A stretch of 64,000 nt of DNA from Lewinellaceae bacterium (GCA_947476195.1 CANJPT010000002.1:1-64000); one strand, 5' to 3'. Positions 8,354-17,262 are shown, numbered from the stretch's first letter. The notes: generated by a model not told the origin, from the letters alone. Made by a program: numbers and translations.

Positions 8354-9397
8354 ATGCAAGGTCCAGCCATTTTTCTAGCACAATTCATGGGCGACACCGC
8401 CCCCTTCAACACCCTTGAAAGTATTTGCCGCTGGGCAGCTTCACTCGGTTATAAAGGCGTTCAAATTCCAAGCTGGGATGCGCGCCTGATCGACCTTGAA
8501 AAAGCCGCCAACAGCAAAACTTACTGCGAAGAACTGCGTGGTCGCGTAGAAGCCTGTGGGGTAAAAATCACCGAACTCAGTACCCACTTGCAAGGACAAC
8601 TCGTAGCGGTTCACCCCGCGTATGACCTGATGTTTGACTCCTTTGCACCTGAACACCTGCGCGGCAATCCCAAAGCCCGTACCGAATGGGCCATCCAAAC
8701 CCTGAAATATGCTGCGAAGGCCAGTCAAAACCTTGGATTGAATGCGCATGCCACGTTTTCAGGTGCCTTGATCTGGCATACCATTTATCCCTGGCCACAG
8801 CGCCCTCAAGGTTTGGTAGAAGCTGGTTTCAAAGAGCTGGCCGCACGCTGGACCCCGATTCTCGATGTTTTTGACGAATGTGGCGTGGATGTGTGTTATG
8901 AGATCCATCCTGGAGAAGATCTTCACGACGGAGCTACTTTTGAACGTTTCCTGGCCGCCACTGGCAATCACACGCGTTGCAATATCCTTTATGACCCTTC
9001 GCATTTTGTACTCCAACAATTGGATTATCTGCAATATATCGACCTATACCACGAACGTATTAAGATGTTTCATGTCAAAGATGCAGAGTTCAATCCAACG
9101 GGCCGCAGTGGAGTTTATGGAGGATTTCAGGACTGGATAGATCGGCCGGGTCGTTTCCGATCTACTGGAGATGGGCAGGTAGATTTCAAATCTATTTTTA
9201 CAAAATTAGCCCAATACGGATATAAAGGCTGGGCTGTGCTGGAGTGGGAGTGTTGTATTAAGGACTCAGAACAGGGCGCCCGGGAAGGCGCTCCATTTAT
9301 TGCCAACCATATGATCAAGGTAACGGAACGGGCTTTTGATGATTTTGCAGGAGGCGTTGTGGACGAAGGATTATTGAAGAAGATCATTGGGATTTAA
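8354..9397 (+). CDS. Sugar phosphate isomerase/epimerase family TIM-barrel protein
   Basis: This 347-residue cytoplasmic protein has the xylose-isomerase-like (AP endonuclease 2) TIM barrel. Likely metal ligands are visible in CYEIHPGEDLHDG (Glu), NILYDPSHF (Asp, His), FHVKDAEF (His, Asp) and VLEWECC (Glu). Relatives isomerise or epimerise sugars or inositol derivatives; I cannot assign the substrate. The ATG at 8354 gives MQGPAIFLAQFMGD, matching the usual start of the family. It is followed 124 bp later by a desaturase, with no evident functional link. Confidence 0.82.
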   Translation: MQGPAIFLAQFMGDTAPFNTLESICRWAASLGYKGVQIPSWDARLIDLEKAANSKTYCEELRGRVEACGVKITELSTHLQGQLVAVHPAYDLMFDSFAPEHLRGNPKARTEWAIQTLKYAAKASQNLGLNAHATFSGALIWHTIYPWPQRPQGLVEAGFKELAARWTPILDVFDECGVDVCYEIHPGEDLHDGATFERFLAATGNHTRCNILYDPSHFVLQQLDYLQYIDLYHERIKMFHVKDAEFNPTGRSGVYGGFQDWIDRPGRFRSTGDGQVDFKSIFTKLAQYGYKGWAVLEWECCIKDSEQGAREGAPFIANHMIKVTERAFDDFAGGVVDEGLLKKIIGI

Positions 9398-9521
9398 AAA
9401 TTCAACGGAAGCATTCACCTAAAGTCTCCGAAAAGTTGACCTTTGTGTAGCGTTACAGAAAATCCTGTTTCAAAACAATGCCTTACTTTTCATGTTTGAG
9501 AGAATAATTTTTTAAATTTCA

Positions 9522-10568
9522 ATGGGAAATATAAAACAACAATACGACCCTCAGGTCCTGAAGCAACTGCCCTCCATCGTCAAACAGTACCAATTGCCCG
9601 ATACTCGCAAGGCAGTCATACAGATCCTCAACTCATTTTTGCCTTTTGTGGCAATCTGGGTGGCTATGTACTTCTTGATAGATGTTTCATTCTGGCTGGT
9701 CTTGCCTCTGGCAGCTATCAATGCGTTCTTTCTGGTTCGGATCTTTATCATACAACACGACTGTGGACACCAGTCCTTCACGGCTAACCGCAAAGCCAAC
9801 GACCTGATCGGAGAGCTTTGTGGTCTGATCAGTTTCATGCCCTATCGTTATTGGGCTAAAAGCCACAACTTCCACCACGGGCACAATGGCATCCTATGGG
9901 AACATCGCGATATTGGCGACATTAACTTACTGACCGTCAATGAGTTCAAAGCATTGTCCCGCTGGAAAAAAATCCATTACGCCCTCTTCCGTAGCTTTCC
10001 GGTCTTGTTCGTAATAGGTCCAGCCTGGTATTTGCTCATCCAAAACCGGTTTCCGCTGATTCGGCTGAAAGGCTGGGAGCATGCCCACCGTGCCTTGTTG
10101 AAACACAACCTTATGCTGATCGGCTTTCATGTTGGCATCATTTTATTGCTGGGCTACAAAGCTTTTTTGATGGTTCACTTGCCTATCTTGCTGTTCTTTG
10201 CAGTCATCGCGATCTGGTTTTTTTATGTCCAACATCAGCACGAGACCTCCTATAAAGCTTGGAAAGATAAGTGGGATTACATTCGTGCAGCAGTGCAGGG
10301 AAGTACTTTTTACAACCTTCCAAAGATATTTCATTGGCTCACAGGCAATATCGGGTACCACCATATACATCACCTCAACCCGCTGGTACCCAATTACCAG
10401 TTAGTTCGTTGCCACGAAGAAAATCCAATTATGGACCAGGTTGCAAACAAGATAAAATTCGTCGAAAGCCTGCGTTGCATGTTCAACAAACTCTGGGATG
10501 AAGAACAGGAGCGTATGATCACTTACCGTGAATACTTCCGGAAATATCGGACGAAAAAGGTAGCATAA
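9522..10568 (+). CDS. Membrane fatty acid desaturase (first paralog)
   Basis: This 348-residue membrane di-iron desaturase has the three histidine boxes: HDCGHQSF (about 84-91), HNFHHGHNG (about 120-128) and HHIHH near residue 285. Hydrophobic pairs lie at about 37-75 and 190-235. It should introduce a double bond into acyl chains of membrane lipids using O2 and a reductant; regiospecificity cannot be read off. It closely resembles the second desaturase at 62736-63767 across its whole length. It ends in a strong hairpin terminator and is followed by a TetR gene, but nothing shows that the regulator controls it. Confidence 0.9.
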   Translation: MGNIKQQYDPQVLKQLPSIVKQYQLPDTRKAVIQILNSFLPFVAIWVAMYFLIDVSFWLVLPLAAINAFFLVRIFIIQHDCGHQSFTANRKANDLIGELCGLISFMPYRYWAKSHNFHHGHNGILWEHRDIGDINLLTVNEFKALSRWKKIHYALFRSFPVLFVIGPAWYLLIQNRFPLIRLKGWEHAHRALLKHNLMLIGFHVGIILLLGYKAFLMVHLPILLFFAVIAIWFFYVQHQHETSYKAWKDKWDYIRAAVQGSTFYNLPKIFHWLTGNIGYHHIHHLNPLVPNYQLVRCHEENPIMDQVANKIKFVESLRCMFNKLWDEEQERMITYREYFRKYRTKKVA

Positions 10569-10587
10569 ACCGTTTCAAGATAAAAGT

Positions 10588-10635
10588 AAAGCCTTTCAAG
10601 ATGCTGAAAATCAGCATTTTGAAAGGCTTTTTTTA
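10588..10635 (+). terminator. Intrinsic terminator after the desaturase
   Basis: AAAGCCTTTCAAGATGCTGA pairs with TCAGCATTTTGAAAGGCTTT around a tiny AAA loop, followed by a T tract. It is placed about 20 nt after the desaturase stop and is a textbook intrinsic terminator. Confidence 0.88.
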
Positions 10636-10682
10636 TGGCTTTAGAAGCCAAAATCAATTGGCTAAGAATGGCGGCCAAAAAC

Positions 10683-10713
10683 TTGCTTTTTAAAGAAATC
10701 AGCGGCACCTTTG
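10683..10713 (+). promoter_or_regulatory. Putative promoter of the TetR gene
   Basis: TTG at 10683-10685 is followed after 20 nt by CACCTTTG at 10706-10713, one base off TAnnTTTG. The spacing fits Bacteroidota promoters. It ends just before the palindrome at 10722-10737 and 30 bp before the TetR ATG. Confidence 0.45.
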
Positions 10714-10721
10714 CATGGAAT

Positions 10722-10737
10722 TTAACCAAATGGTTAA
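10722..10737. promoter_or_regulatory. Candidate TetR operator (TTAACCA-AA-TGGTTAA)
   Basis: A perfect 7-bp inverted repeat with a 2-bp centre lies between the putative -7 box and the TetR start codon, where a bound repressor would block transcription. The size and symmetry fit TetR-family operators. Autoregulation is inferred. Confidence 0.6.
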
Positions 10738-10742
10738 TCTTT

Positions 10743-11369
10743 ATGAATAAGCTCGACAGCCAGATTGCTTTGCCCGATTCTACCGAAAAAAAGATCTTCA
10801 ATGCGGCACACGAAATGTTCACCCAAAAAGGGATGGACGGTGCGAAAATGCAGGAGATCGCCGATTTGGCTGGGATCAACAAAGCCTTACTTCACTATTA
10901 TTACAAAACCAAGGAGAAACTTTACGAGACTGTGGCGCGGGCCGTAATAGGGAAAGCAATACCCGTCATCCGCCAAATACTGGAAGGAGACCAGCCTCTG
11001 GAGGAAAAAATTCGGTACTTTATTGATTTTTATATCAGACTGATTTCAAGAAATCCATTTATTCCACTCTTCATCATTTCGGAGATCAATAAACACCCGG
11101 AACGGTTTTTCGAAAGTATTTTTCCAAAAGAATTGCCACACCCTGAGCTTTTTTTTCAACAAGTTGACGCAGAGATAGCAGCCAGACACATTCGCCCAAT
11201 CAACCCCAAACACTTAATTATCAATATTATATCCCTGTGCGTCTTCCCCTTTGTAGGTAAACCCATGATACGACTTGTATTGGGCATGAGTCCAGAAGAT
11301 ATGCACCTGTTTATGGCAGAACGAAAGACCCAAGTGACCAGTTTTGTCTTGGCTGCACTGCGCCCCTGA
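10743..11369 (+). CDS. TetR/AcrR family transcriptional regulator
   Basis: This 208-residue protein has an N-terminal helix-turn-helix (about 20-60: IFNAAHEMFTQKGMDGAKMQEIADLAGINKALLHYYYKTKEKLYE) and a helical ligand-binding C-terminal domain. The start at 10743 (MNKLDSQ) is preferred over the ORF-track start because it lies just past a promoter and palindrome and gives family length. It heads the row TolC-HlyD-ATPase-ATPase-permease, the same logic as E. coli cecR-ybhGFSR, so it probably represses the efflux genes until an inducer binds (inference). Confidence 0.87.
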   Translation: MNKLDSQIALPDSTEKKIFNAAHEMFTQKGMDGAKMQEIADLAGINKALLHYYYKTKEKLYETVARAVIGKAIPVIRQILEGDQPLEEKIRYFIDFYIRLISRNPFIPLFIISEINKHPERFFESIFPKELPHPELFFQQVDAEIAARHIRPINPKHLIINIISLCVFPFVGKPMIRLVLGMSPEDMHLFMAERKTQVTSFVLAALRP

Positions 11370-11445
11370 GCTTTGTACATAAGAATGCTCTTCCAGCACT
11401 ATTAACCTGCTGAACTTAGCGCTTAGGCAACAAATATTTTATAGC

Positions 11446-12723
11446 ATGAGATTAACCTTTCTTGTACCGCTTTTACTCCTTTTTTCAGGGGTTTGTGCCA
11501 TTGCACAACCTCTACCATTTACGGTAGAGCAATGCCGGATCCTTGCCAAACAAAACAGTCCGCTTCAGCAAAAGAAAGGGTACGCAGAAAGTATCAGTGC
11601 TTTGCAGGTCAGGAACTTACAAAGCAACTCGCTTCCGCGAATTCAATTTGGCGCCCAAGCGAGCTGGCAAAGTGATGTAATTGCGTTTCCGTTTGCCTTC
11701 CCTGGCGTAAATATCCTGGAAATACCCAAGGATCAGTACAAGTTATCTGCTGATATCGCCCAACGTATCTGGGACGGTGGTTCTGATCGGCATCTCCGGC
11801 AGCAACGCGAATTAGAGCGCGACCTTGCATCCGTCCAGGTAGATGTTGATGCTTTTTCGCTCCGAGAAATCGTGACGGATCTTTATTTTAAAGCCCTATT
11901 GTTGCAGGAAACCGGGGAAGTTCTGGTCTCTTCCAAAGAAGACTTAGAAACCCGGCTCAAGCAAGCTGAAGCCGCTGTAGCCGAAGGCATTGCACTGCGC
12001 AGTTCCGCCGATCAGATTAAAATACAGATCTTAAAAACCCAACAACAAATTATTGCTACGCAATCTGATTACGAAACCCTACTGAAAATCCTGGCAACAT
12101 GGGTAGGACAAAATGTCGTTCCTGCTGCATTGGCTCCAGAAAGTGGCCAAATCAAACCAGCTGAACCAACAAGCTTAGGCATAAACCGTCCTGAATATGC
12201 CCTTTTTCTACTCCAAAAAAGGGGCCTGCGCCTTGGTAAAGAAGCGCTTGATGTACATAGCCAACCACGTTTTGATGCCTTTTTACAAGTGGGGGCTGGC
12301 CGACCCAATCCACTTAACTTTTTTGAAACCGGATTTAAGCCGTTTTTTATGGTAGGCCTTCGTGCTGCCTGGACACCTGTTGACTGGGGAAACAAAAGAC
12401 GGGAGTCGCAAGTATTTGATTTACAGATGAAAAACGTGGATGTTCAGCGACAGTTTTTTGACCAGAAACTGGGAGCCAATATCCTCAAGGACCAGGCAGA
12501 TGAGCAAAAGTGGAAAGAACAGCTGACACAGGATGATGCTATTATTACACTTCAAACAGATATTATTGGCAGAGCGGATGCCCAGGTAAAAAATGGTATC
12601 ATGTCCGTTACCGATTATCTTACCCAATTAATGCTATTGACTCAGGCCAAATTGACCCGTAAAACGCATGAAGTGATAATCGTGTACTCAAGAGAAATGC
12701 AACTGGCGAAGTTGGGAGGTTGA
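11446..12723 (+). CDS. TolC-family outer membrane efflux protein
   Basis: This 425-residue protein has a signal peptide (MRLTFLVPLLLLFSGVCAIAQ) and two long helical repeats typical of TolC/OEP channels, with the AAVAEGIALRSSADQIKI and GIMSVTDYLTQLMLLTQAK segments falling at the expected helix positions. It would form the trimeric outer-membrane duct for the export system encoded downstream. It lies 76 bp after the TetR gene and 72 bp before the HlyD-like lipoprotein. The substrate is unknown. Confidence 0.85.
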   Translation: MRLTFLVPLLLLFSGVCAIAQPLPFTVEQCRILAKQNSPLQQKKGYAESISALQVRNLQSNSLPRIQFGAQASWQSDVIAFPFAFPGVNILEIPKDQYKLSADIAQRIWDGGSDRHLRQQRELERDLASVQVDVDAFSLREIVTDLYFKALLLQETGEVLVSSKEDLETRLKQAEAAVAEGIALRSSADQIKIQILKTQQQIIATQSDYETLLKILATWVGQNVVPAALAPESGQIKPAEPTSLGINRPEYALFLLQKRGLRLGKEALDVHSQPRFDAFLQVGAGRPNPLNFFETGFKPFFMVGLRAAWTPVDWGNKRRESQVFDLQMKNVDVQRQFFDQKLGANILKDQADEQKWKEQLTQDDAIITLQTDIIGRADAQVKNGIMSVTDYLTQLMLLTQAKLTRKTHEVIIVYSREMQLAKLGG

Positions 12724-12795
12724 ACCGATCGAACTTTGCTTCGGCATTAGGTTCCAGAAACTATTCTAATGGGCTATTTTTCAAATATACAAACA

Positions 12796-13737
12796 ATGAA
12801 TCTTAAACTTTTGATCGGCGGTCTGCTTACCCTCACAGCCCACCTGGCTTGTTCAAAATTCGCGCCTAAAGCTGACGCATACGGCAATTTCGAAGCAGAA
12901 GAACGCATCGTCAGTGCCGAAGCAAGCGGTAAAATCCTGACCCTGAACCTCGAAGAAGGCCAGGATCTGAAAGCTGGTCAGCAGATTGGTGGTATTGACT
13001 CCACACAGATCTCCTTGAAACGAGCGCAACTGCTCGCCAGTATTCGCGCTGTGGTGGCCAAAAGCCCTGCCATTGGAGCACAACTGGCCGTTTTTGAAAA
13101 ACAAACAGCCGCCGTTCGACAACAACTCACCACACTGGAGCACGAAAAACGCCGCATAGAAAGCCTACTCAGAAACGATGCTGCTACGCCCAAACAACTG
13201 GACGACCTGAACGCTCAGATCGAAGCAGCACAACGGCAAATGGAGGTGATTGGAGAGCAAAAAACGGCCTCAAATGCAACTTTAGGCGTTCAGAAGAATG
13301 GCTTACTGGCCGAAGTTCTGCCACTGCAAAAACAGATTGCTCAACTGGACGACCAGCTGGCCAAGAGCCGTATCATAAACCCCATGGATGGCGTCGTACT
13401 GGTAAAATATGCTGAGCCGGGCGAGATCACCAGCTTTGGCAAACCTTTATACAAAGTGGCTGATATGACGACACTAACCCTACGTGCTTATGTTGCAGGA
13501 GATCAATTACCAAACATTAAGTTGGGTCAGGAAGTGAAGGTTTTGATAGATGTTTCGGATGGAAAACAGCAAGAATATAGTGGAAAAATACGTTGGATTT
13601 CATCCAGAGCAGAGTTTACACCTAAGGTTATTCAGACGAAGGAGGAGCGGGTGAATCTGGTGTATGCTGTGAAGATTTCGGTACTTAATGAGACTGGAGT
13701 ATTGAAGATCGGAATGCCGGCAGAGGTTAAGTTTTGA
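12796..13737 (+). CDS. HlyD-family periplasmic adaptor (membrane fusion protein), YbhG-like
   Basis: This 313-residue adaptor has a lipoprotein-type signal (LTAHLAC-SK), a split biotinyl-lipoyl domain (SAEASGKILTLNLEEGQDL and RIINPMDGVVLVKYAEPGEI), a long coiled-coil hairpin between (about 75-190, rich in Gln/Glu/Ala) and a C-terminal beta-barrel. It would bridge the inner-membrane ABC transporter and TolC. The start at 12796 gives the clean lipoprotein signal; the ORF-track start adds nine residues. The downstream ATPase genes are separated from it by the GxxExxY cassette. Confidence 0.86.
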   Translation: MNLKLLIGGLLTLTAHLACSKFAPKADAYGNFEAEERIVSAEASGKILTLNLEEGQDLKAGQQIGGIDSTQISLKRAQLLASIRAVVAKSPAIGAQLAVFEKQTAAVRQQLTTLEHEKRRIESLLRNDAATPKQLDDLNAQIEAAQRQMEVIGEQKTASNATLGVQKNGLLAEVLPLQKQIAQLDDQLAKSRIINPMDGVVLVKYAEPGEITSFGKPLYKVADMTTLTLRAYVAGDQLPNIKLGQEVKVLIDVSDGKQQEYSGKIRWISSRAEFTPKVIQTKEERVNLVYAVKISVLNETGVLKIGMPAEVKF

Positions 13738-13750
13738 CTTTTTTTGTTTA

Positions 13751-13846
13751 TTGACAGGAATTACAGAATAAACAGGATTAAGAGGGGTGTCGGCGAAGCC
13801 GACAATTCGGCCTCACACATCCTGTTTATCCTGTAAATCCTGTCAA
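13751..13846. repeat. Hairpin repeat flanking the GxxExxY gene, left copy
   Basis: TTGACAGGAATTACAGAATAAACAGGAT at the left folds back on ATCCTGTTTATCCTGTAAATCCTGTCAA at the right. The centre AGAGGGGTGTCGGCGAAGCCGACAA contains the mini-hairpin GTCGGC-GAA-GCCGAC. This 25-nt core is identical to that of the right copy at 14292-14380. With T/A tracts at the edges it could also serve as a terminator. Confidence 0.85.
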
Positions 13847-13860
13847 AAAAATAAACATCA

Positions 13861-14250
13861 CTAGTCTTCAGCACTACCCTTGGGCAGATAAAGGCGGTAT
13901 TTGCGTTTTACTTCCACTTTGGAAGGGCCAAAATTGAGTAGCAAACCAACCTCCGTCTTTGTAGCCGTAAGATAGTTGACCAACTGAACCTCATGCTCTT
14001 CGGCTAAATTGCGCACAGACTTTAATTCAACAATAATTTGATTTGCTACCCATAGATCAGTTTGATATTCGCCAACTACTTCTTGTTCATAGTAGACTAC
14101 AAGTTGCGATTGTTGTATAACGGTGAAGCCATTTTTTAAAAGTTCAATGCGCATTGCATTTTCATACACTTTTTCTAAAAAGCCAAAACCTAGGGTGTTG
14201 TGTACTTTGTAAGCGGCAGAGATGATTTTACTGGTAATTTGGTCGTTCAT
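13861..14250 (-). CDS. GxxExxY protein, PD-(D/E)XK nuclease-like fold
   Basis: This 129-residue protein carries the eponymous motif (GFLEKVYE, about 22-29) and a PD-(D/E)XK-like core (YQTDLWVANQIIVELKSV, about 60-77). GxxExxY proteins are widespread, often multi-copy, and of unknown function; no cleavage activity can be claimed. The gene is antisense to the surrounding efflux operon, sits between two nearly identical hairpin repeats, and breaks the adaptor-ATPase junction. It therefore looks like an inserted cassette (inference). Confidence 0.88.
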   Translation of the reverse strand: MNDQITSKIISAAYKVHNTLGFGFLEKVYENAMRIELLKNGFTVIQQSQLVVYYEQEVVGEYQTDLWVANQIIVELKSVRNLAEEHEVQLVNYLTATKTEVGLLLNFGPSKVEVKRKYRLYLPKGSAED

Positions 14251-14291
14251 TTTATTTGATTTTTCTGTGATAAGGAATTGTACACGATGGA

Positions 14292-14380
14292 TTTTTTTTT
14301 GACAGGATGAACAGGATTTTTAGAGGGGTGTCGGCGAAGCCGACAACATCCTGTTCATCCTGTTCATCCTGTCAAAAAAA
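14292..14380. repeat. Hairpin repeat flanking the GxxExxY gene, right copy
   Basis: TTTTTGACAGGATGAACAGGAT folds on ATCCTGTTCATCCTGTCAAAAA. The same AGAGGGGTGTCGGCGAAGCCGACAA core as in the left copy lies in the middle, in the same orientation. The outer arms share the CAGGAT / ATCCTG repeat but differ in detail from the left copy. Confidence 0.85.
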
Positions 14381-14417
14381 AGCCCGTATTGCCTTTCAAA
14401 AATAAAGAAAAAAAACC

Positions 14418-15338
14418 GTGTCTCAAATAATACTCGAAAATATATCCAAATCATACGGCCCGCTTCTCGCAGCGCAGGATATCAGCTTTGAAGTGTCCAA
14501 AGGTGAGATATTTGGCCTGATCGGACCTGATGGCGCAGGGAAAACCACGTTATTCCGAATACTTGCCACACTCCTATTAGCGGATAGCGGCACTGCCCGT
14601 ATATGCGGCTTGGATTGTGTGAAGGAATATCGGCAGATCCGAAAGATCATTGGTTATATGCCTGGGCGTTTTTCGCTTTATCAGGACCTCACAGTGGAAG
14701 AAAACCTGGAGTTTTTTGCAGCAGTTTTTGGCTCCAGTATTAAAGCAAATTACGACCTGATCGCACCCATATATGTACAGATAGAGCCTTTCAAGAACCG
14801 CAGGGCAGGTGCACTTTCAGGTGGTATGAAACAGAAACTTGCCCTTTGTTGTGCGCTTATTCATAAACCCGAGGTATTGTTTTTGGATGAACCTGGCACA
14901 GGCGTTGACCCGGTTAGCCGACAAGAATTCTGGGAAATGCTTGCCAGCCTTCGGGCGCACGGGATTACGATGCTCGTCAGTACGCCCAATATGGACGAGG
15001 CTGAACTCTGCGATCGGGTGGCCCTGTTGCAAAAAGGAAAGATCATGGCTATTGATACGCCAAAGGGGATTACTTCGGGATTTAAAAGCCCTTTGTTGGC
15101 TGTCCGGTCTGTAGATATGTATCAATTGATCAAAGACTTACGCGATATGGAAGGGGTGGCAGATTGTTATGCTTTTGGCGAATATGCGCACCTTAAATTT
15201 AGGGAGAGTACAACATTAAGTCTTACCCTCACTAACGAGATTCTGGCTTTTTTAAACGCCAAAAACCATCAAAATATAGAGATAAAACCCGTCCAGGCGA
15301 CCATAGAAGACTGCTTTATCGAATTCATAAAGCACTAA
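14418..15338 (+). CDS. ABC transporter ATP-binding protein (first, YbhF N-half-like)
   Basis: This 306-residue NBD starts at GTG. Walker A GPDGAGKTT (about 37-45), signature LSGGMKQKL (about 134), Walker B/D-loop LFLDEPGTGVD and a switch region STPNMDEAE in which the usual His is replaced by Pro are visible. A degenerate switch is also remembered for the first half of E. coli YbhF, which carries two NBDs in one chain; here the halves are separate genes. A C-terminal accessory region of about 80 residues follows the NBD. It should power the permease encoded at 16153. Confidence 0.85.
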   Translation: MSQIILENISKSYGPLLAAQDISFEVSKGEIFGLIGPDGAGKTTLFRILATLLLADSGTARICGLDCVKEYRQIRKIIGYMPGRFSLYQDLTVEENLEFFAAVFGSSIKANYDLIAPIYVQIEPFKNRRAGALSGGMKQKLALCCALIHKPEVLFLDEPGTGVDPVSRQEFWEMLASLRAHGITMLVSTPNMDEAELCDRVALLQKGKIMAIDTPKGITSGFKSPLLAVRSVDMYQLIKDLRDMEGVADCYAFGEYAHLKFRESTTLSLTLTNEILAFLNAKNHQNIEIKPVQATIEDCFIEFIKH

Positions 15339-15384
15339 ATAGATCGTTTAAAATGGATTACAACCTCATTCAACTCTTCCGATC

Positions 15385-16104
15385 ATGAGCATCATTTCCA
15401 CCGAAAAACTGACCCGAAGTTTCGGTGCCTTTACCGCCGTAAACGCCATAACTTTTGATGTTAAGGAGGGCGAAATATTCGGCTTCCTCGGAGCCAATGG
15501 TGCGGGTAAAACCACAGCTTTAAAAATGCTCACCGGTTTGCTTGCACCAACTTCAGGAAAAGCCATGGTGGCTGGCTATGACGTCTGGCGTGAACCAGAA
15601 CAGGTAAAACGGCGCATTGGTTATATGAGTCAGCGATTCAGCCTGTATGAAGACCTAACTATACGTGAAAATATCAGGCTTTTTGGCGGGATTTATGGGC
15701 TTAGATTGGCTGATATCAAAACAAAAACCGCCAGATTGCTTGAAAAACTAGCGCTCGAAGCAGATGCAGACAAACTCGTTGGGGCACTTCCTTTGGGCTG
15801 GAAACAAAAACTTGCCTTTTCTGTAGCCCTGCTCCATGAACCCCGAATCGTATTTTTGGATGAACCAACCAGCGGTGTGGACCCACTCACACGCCGTCAG
15901 TTTTGGGAATTAATTTATGAAGCCGCACACATCGGTGTAACCCTTATGGTAACCACCCACTTCATGGAAGAGGCTGAATATTGCGGCCGGGTTAGCATGA
16001 TGGTTGACGGGAGAATTGAAGCCCTGGATACTCCACGCAATTTGAAGACACAATATGATGCAAAGAACATGGATGAGGTGTTCCGAAAAATTGCAAGAGG
16101 ATAA
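15385..16104 (+). CDS. ABC transporter ATP-binding protein (second, YbhF C-half-like)
   Basis: This 239-residue NBD has Walker A GANGAGKTT (about 37-45), Walker B FLDEPTSGVDP and an intact H-switch (TTHFMEEAEYC). The signature region reads LPLGWKQKL instead of LSGGMKQ, so the signature is degenerate while Walker A/B are intact. The preceding ATPase has the opposite pattern (good signature, poor switch), which suggests an obligate heterodimer with one active site. It lies 46 bp after the first ATPase and 48 bp before the permease. Confidence 0.87.
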   Translation: MSIISTEKLTRSFGAFTAVNAITFDVKEGEIFGFLGANGAGKTTALKMLTGLLAPTSGKAMVAGYDVWREPEQVKRRIGYMSQRFSLYEDLTIRENIRLFGGIYGLRLADIKTKTARLLEKLALEADADKLVGALPLGWKQKLAFSVALLHEPRIVFLDEPTSGVDPLTRRQFWELIYEAAHIGVTLMVTTHFMEEAEYCGRVSMMVDGRIEALDTPRNLKTQYDAKNMDEVFRKIARG

Positions 16105-16152
16105 AGTAAATCAAACTAAACCTGCTTCGGAACAGCGTTCCGGGATATTCAT

Positions 16153-17262
16153 ATGAACCGTTTTTCCGCATTTGTCCAAAAAGAATTTCGCCACATCCTG
16201 CGTGATCGGCGGACACTGCTCATTCTGTTCGGAATGCCCGTGGTACAGGTGTTGCTTTTCGGTTTTGTGCTTACAAACGAAATCAAAAATGCTAATATAG
16301 CTGTCTTAGATCCATCCAAAGATCTGGAGAGTATTGCACTGACGAGCAAACTCATGTCGAGTGGGTACTTCCATTTGGAAAAAATGCTTGACTCCCCAAG
16401 CGAGCTTGATCCTGCATTTCGCAGTGGAAAAATTAAAATGGCCATCGTGTATCCGCCAGATTTTGCCAGGCAATTGCAAGCTGGCACTGCTCAGCTTCAA
16501 CTCATCGGCGATGCCAGTGACCCCAATACCGCGACTACCCTGATCAACTATGCTAACGCTACGATTGCCGATTACCAACAAGAAAAGGCTGTTAATAGCG
16601 GGGTTATTCCTGTCAAATCCCTTATGGTTGTCCAAACCCGAATGCGTTATAATCCCGAGCAAAAAGGCGTCTTTAACTTTGTACCTGGCGTAATGACCCT
16701 TATCCTCATGCTAGTAGCGGCTATGATGACCAGTATCACCATCGCAAAGGAAAAAGAATTGGGCACTATGGAGGTGTTGCTCGTATCGCCCCTGCAGCCC
16801 ATTCAGATCATTCTTGGAAAAACAGCACCTTATCTTGTATTGACCCTCCTTAATGCTTTCATCGTAGTACTTTTAGGCATATTTGTATTCGGAATGCCAT
16901 TGCGTGGCTCCATCTTTTTACTCGCTGCCGAGTGCGTTTTGTATATGTTTGTGGCGCTATCATTGGGTATTTTCATCAGTACCAAGGCAAAGGATCAAAT
17001 GACGGCTATGTTTATTTCGGCCTTGGGCTTGATGATGCCTACCATGCTGCTTTCTGGATTCATTTTTCCCCGTGAAAGCATGCCTGTACCACTTCAGGTC
17101 ATCGGCAATGTAATTCCGGCTACCTGGTTCAATCCTATCATCAAAGGAATAATGATCAAAGGCGTAGGACTAGATGTCCTTTGGAAACAAACACTGGTAT
17201 TAGGCGCAATGGCGGTATTCTTTCTCGGTCTTAGTTTGAAGAACTTTAAAGACCGGCTTTAA
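16153..17262 (+). CDS. ABC-2 type permease, YbhS/YbhR-like
   Basis: This 369-residue inner-membrane protein has an N-terminal helix (RTLLILFGMPVVQVLLFGFVL), a large extracytoplasmic domain (about 45-170) and five C-terminal helices with the conserved EKELGTMEVLLVSPL region, typical of ABC-2 drug/lipid exporters. E. coli has two such permeases (YbhS, YbhR); only one is present here, so it may homodimerise (inference). It ends the efflux operon before a bidirectional terminator. Substrate unknown. Confidence 0.87.
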   Translation: MNRFSAFVQKEFRHILRDRRTLLILFGMPVVQVLLFGFVLTNEIKNANIAVLDPSKDLESIALTSKLMSSGYFHLEKMLDSPSELDPAFRSGKIKMAIVYPPDFARQLQAGTAQLQLIGDASDPNTATTLINYANATIADYQQEKAVNSGVIPVKSLMVVQTRMRYNPEQKGVFNFVPGVMTLILMLVAAMMTSITIAKEKELGTMEVLLVSPLQPIQIILGKTAPYLVLTLLNAFIVVLLGIFVFGMPLRGSIFLLAAECVLYMFVALSLGIFISTKAKDQMTAMFISALGLMMPTMLLSGFIFPRESMPVPLQVIGNVIPATWFNPIIKGIMIKGVGLDVLWKQTLVLGAMAVFFLGLSLKNFKDRL

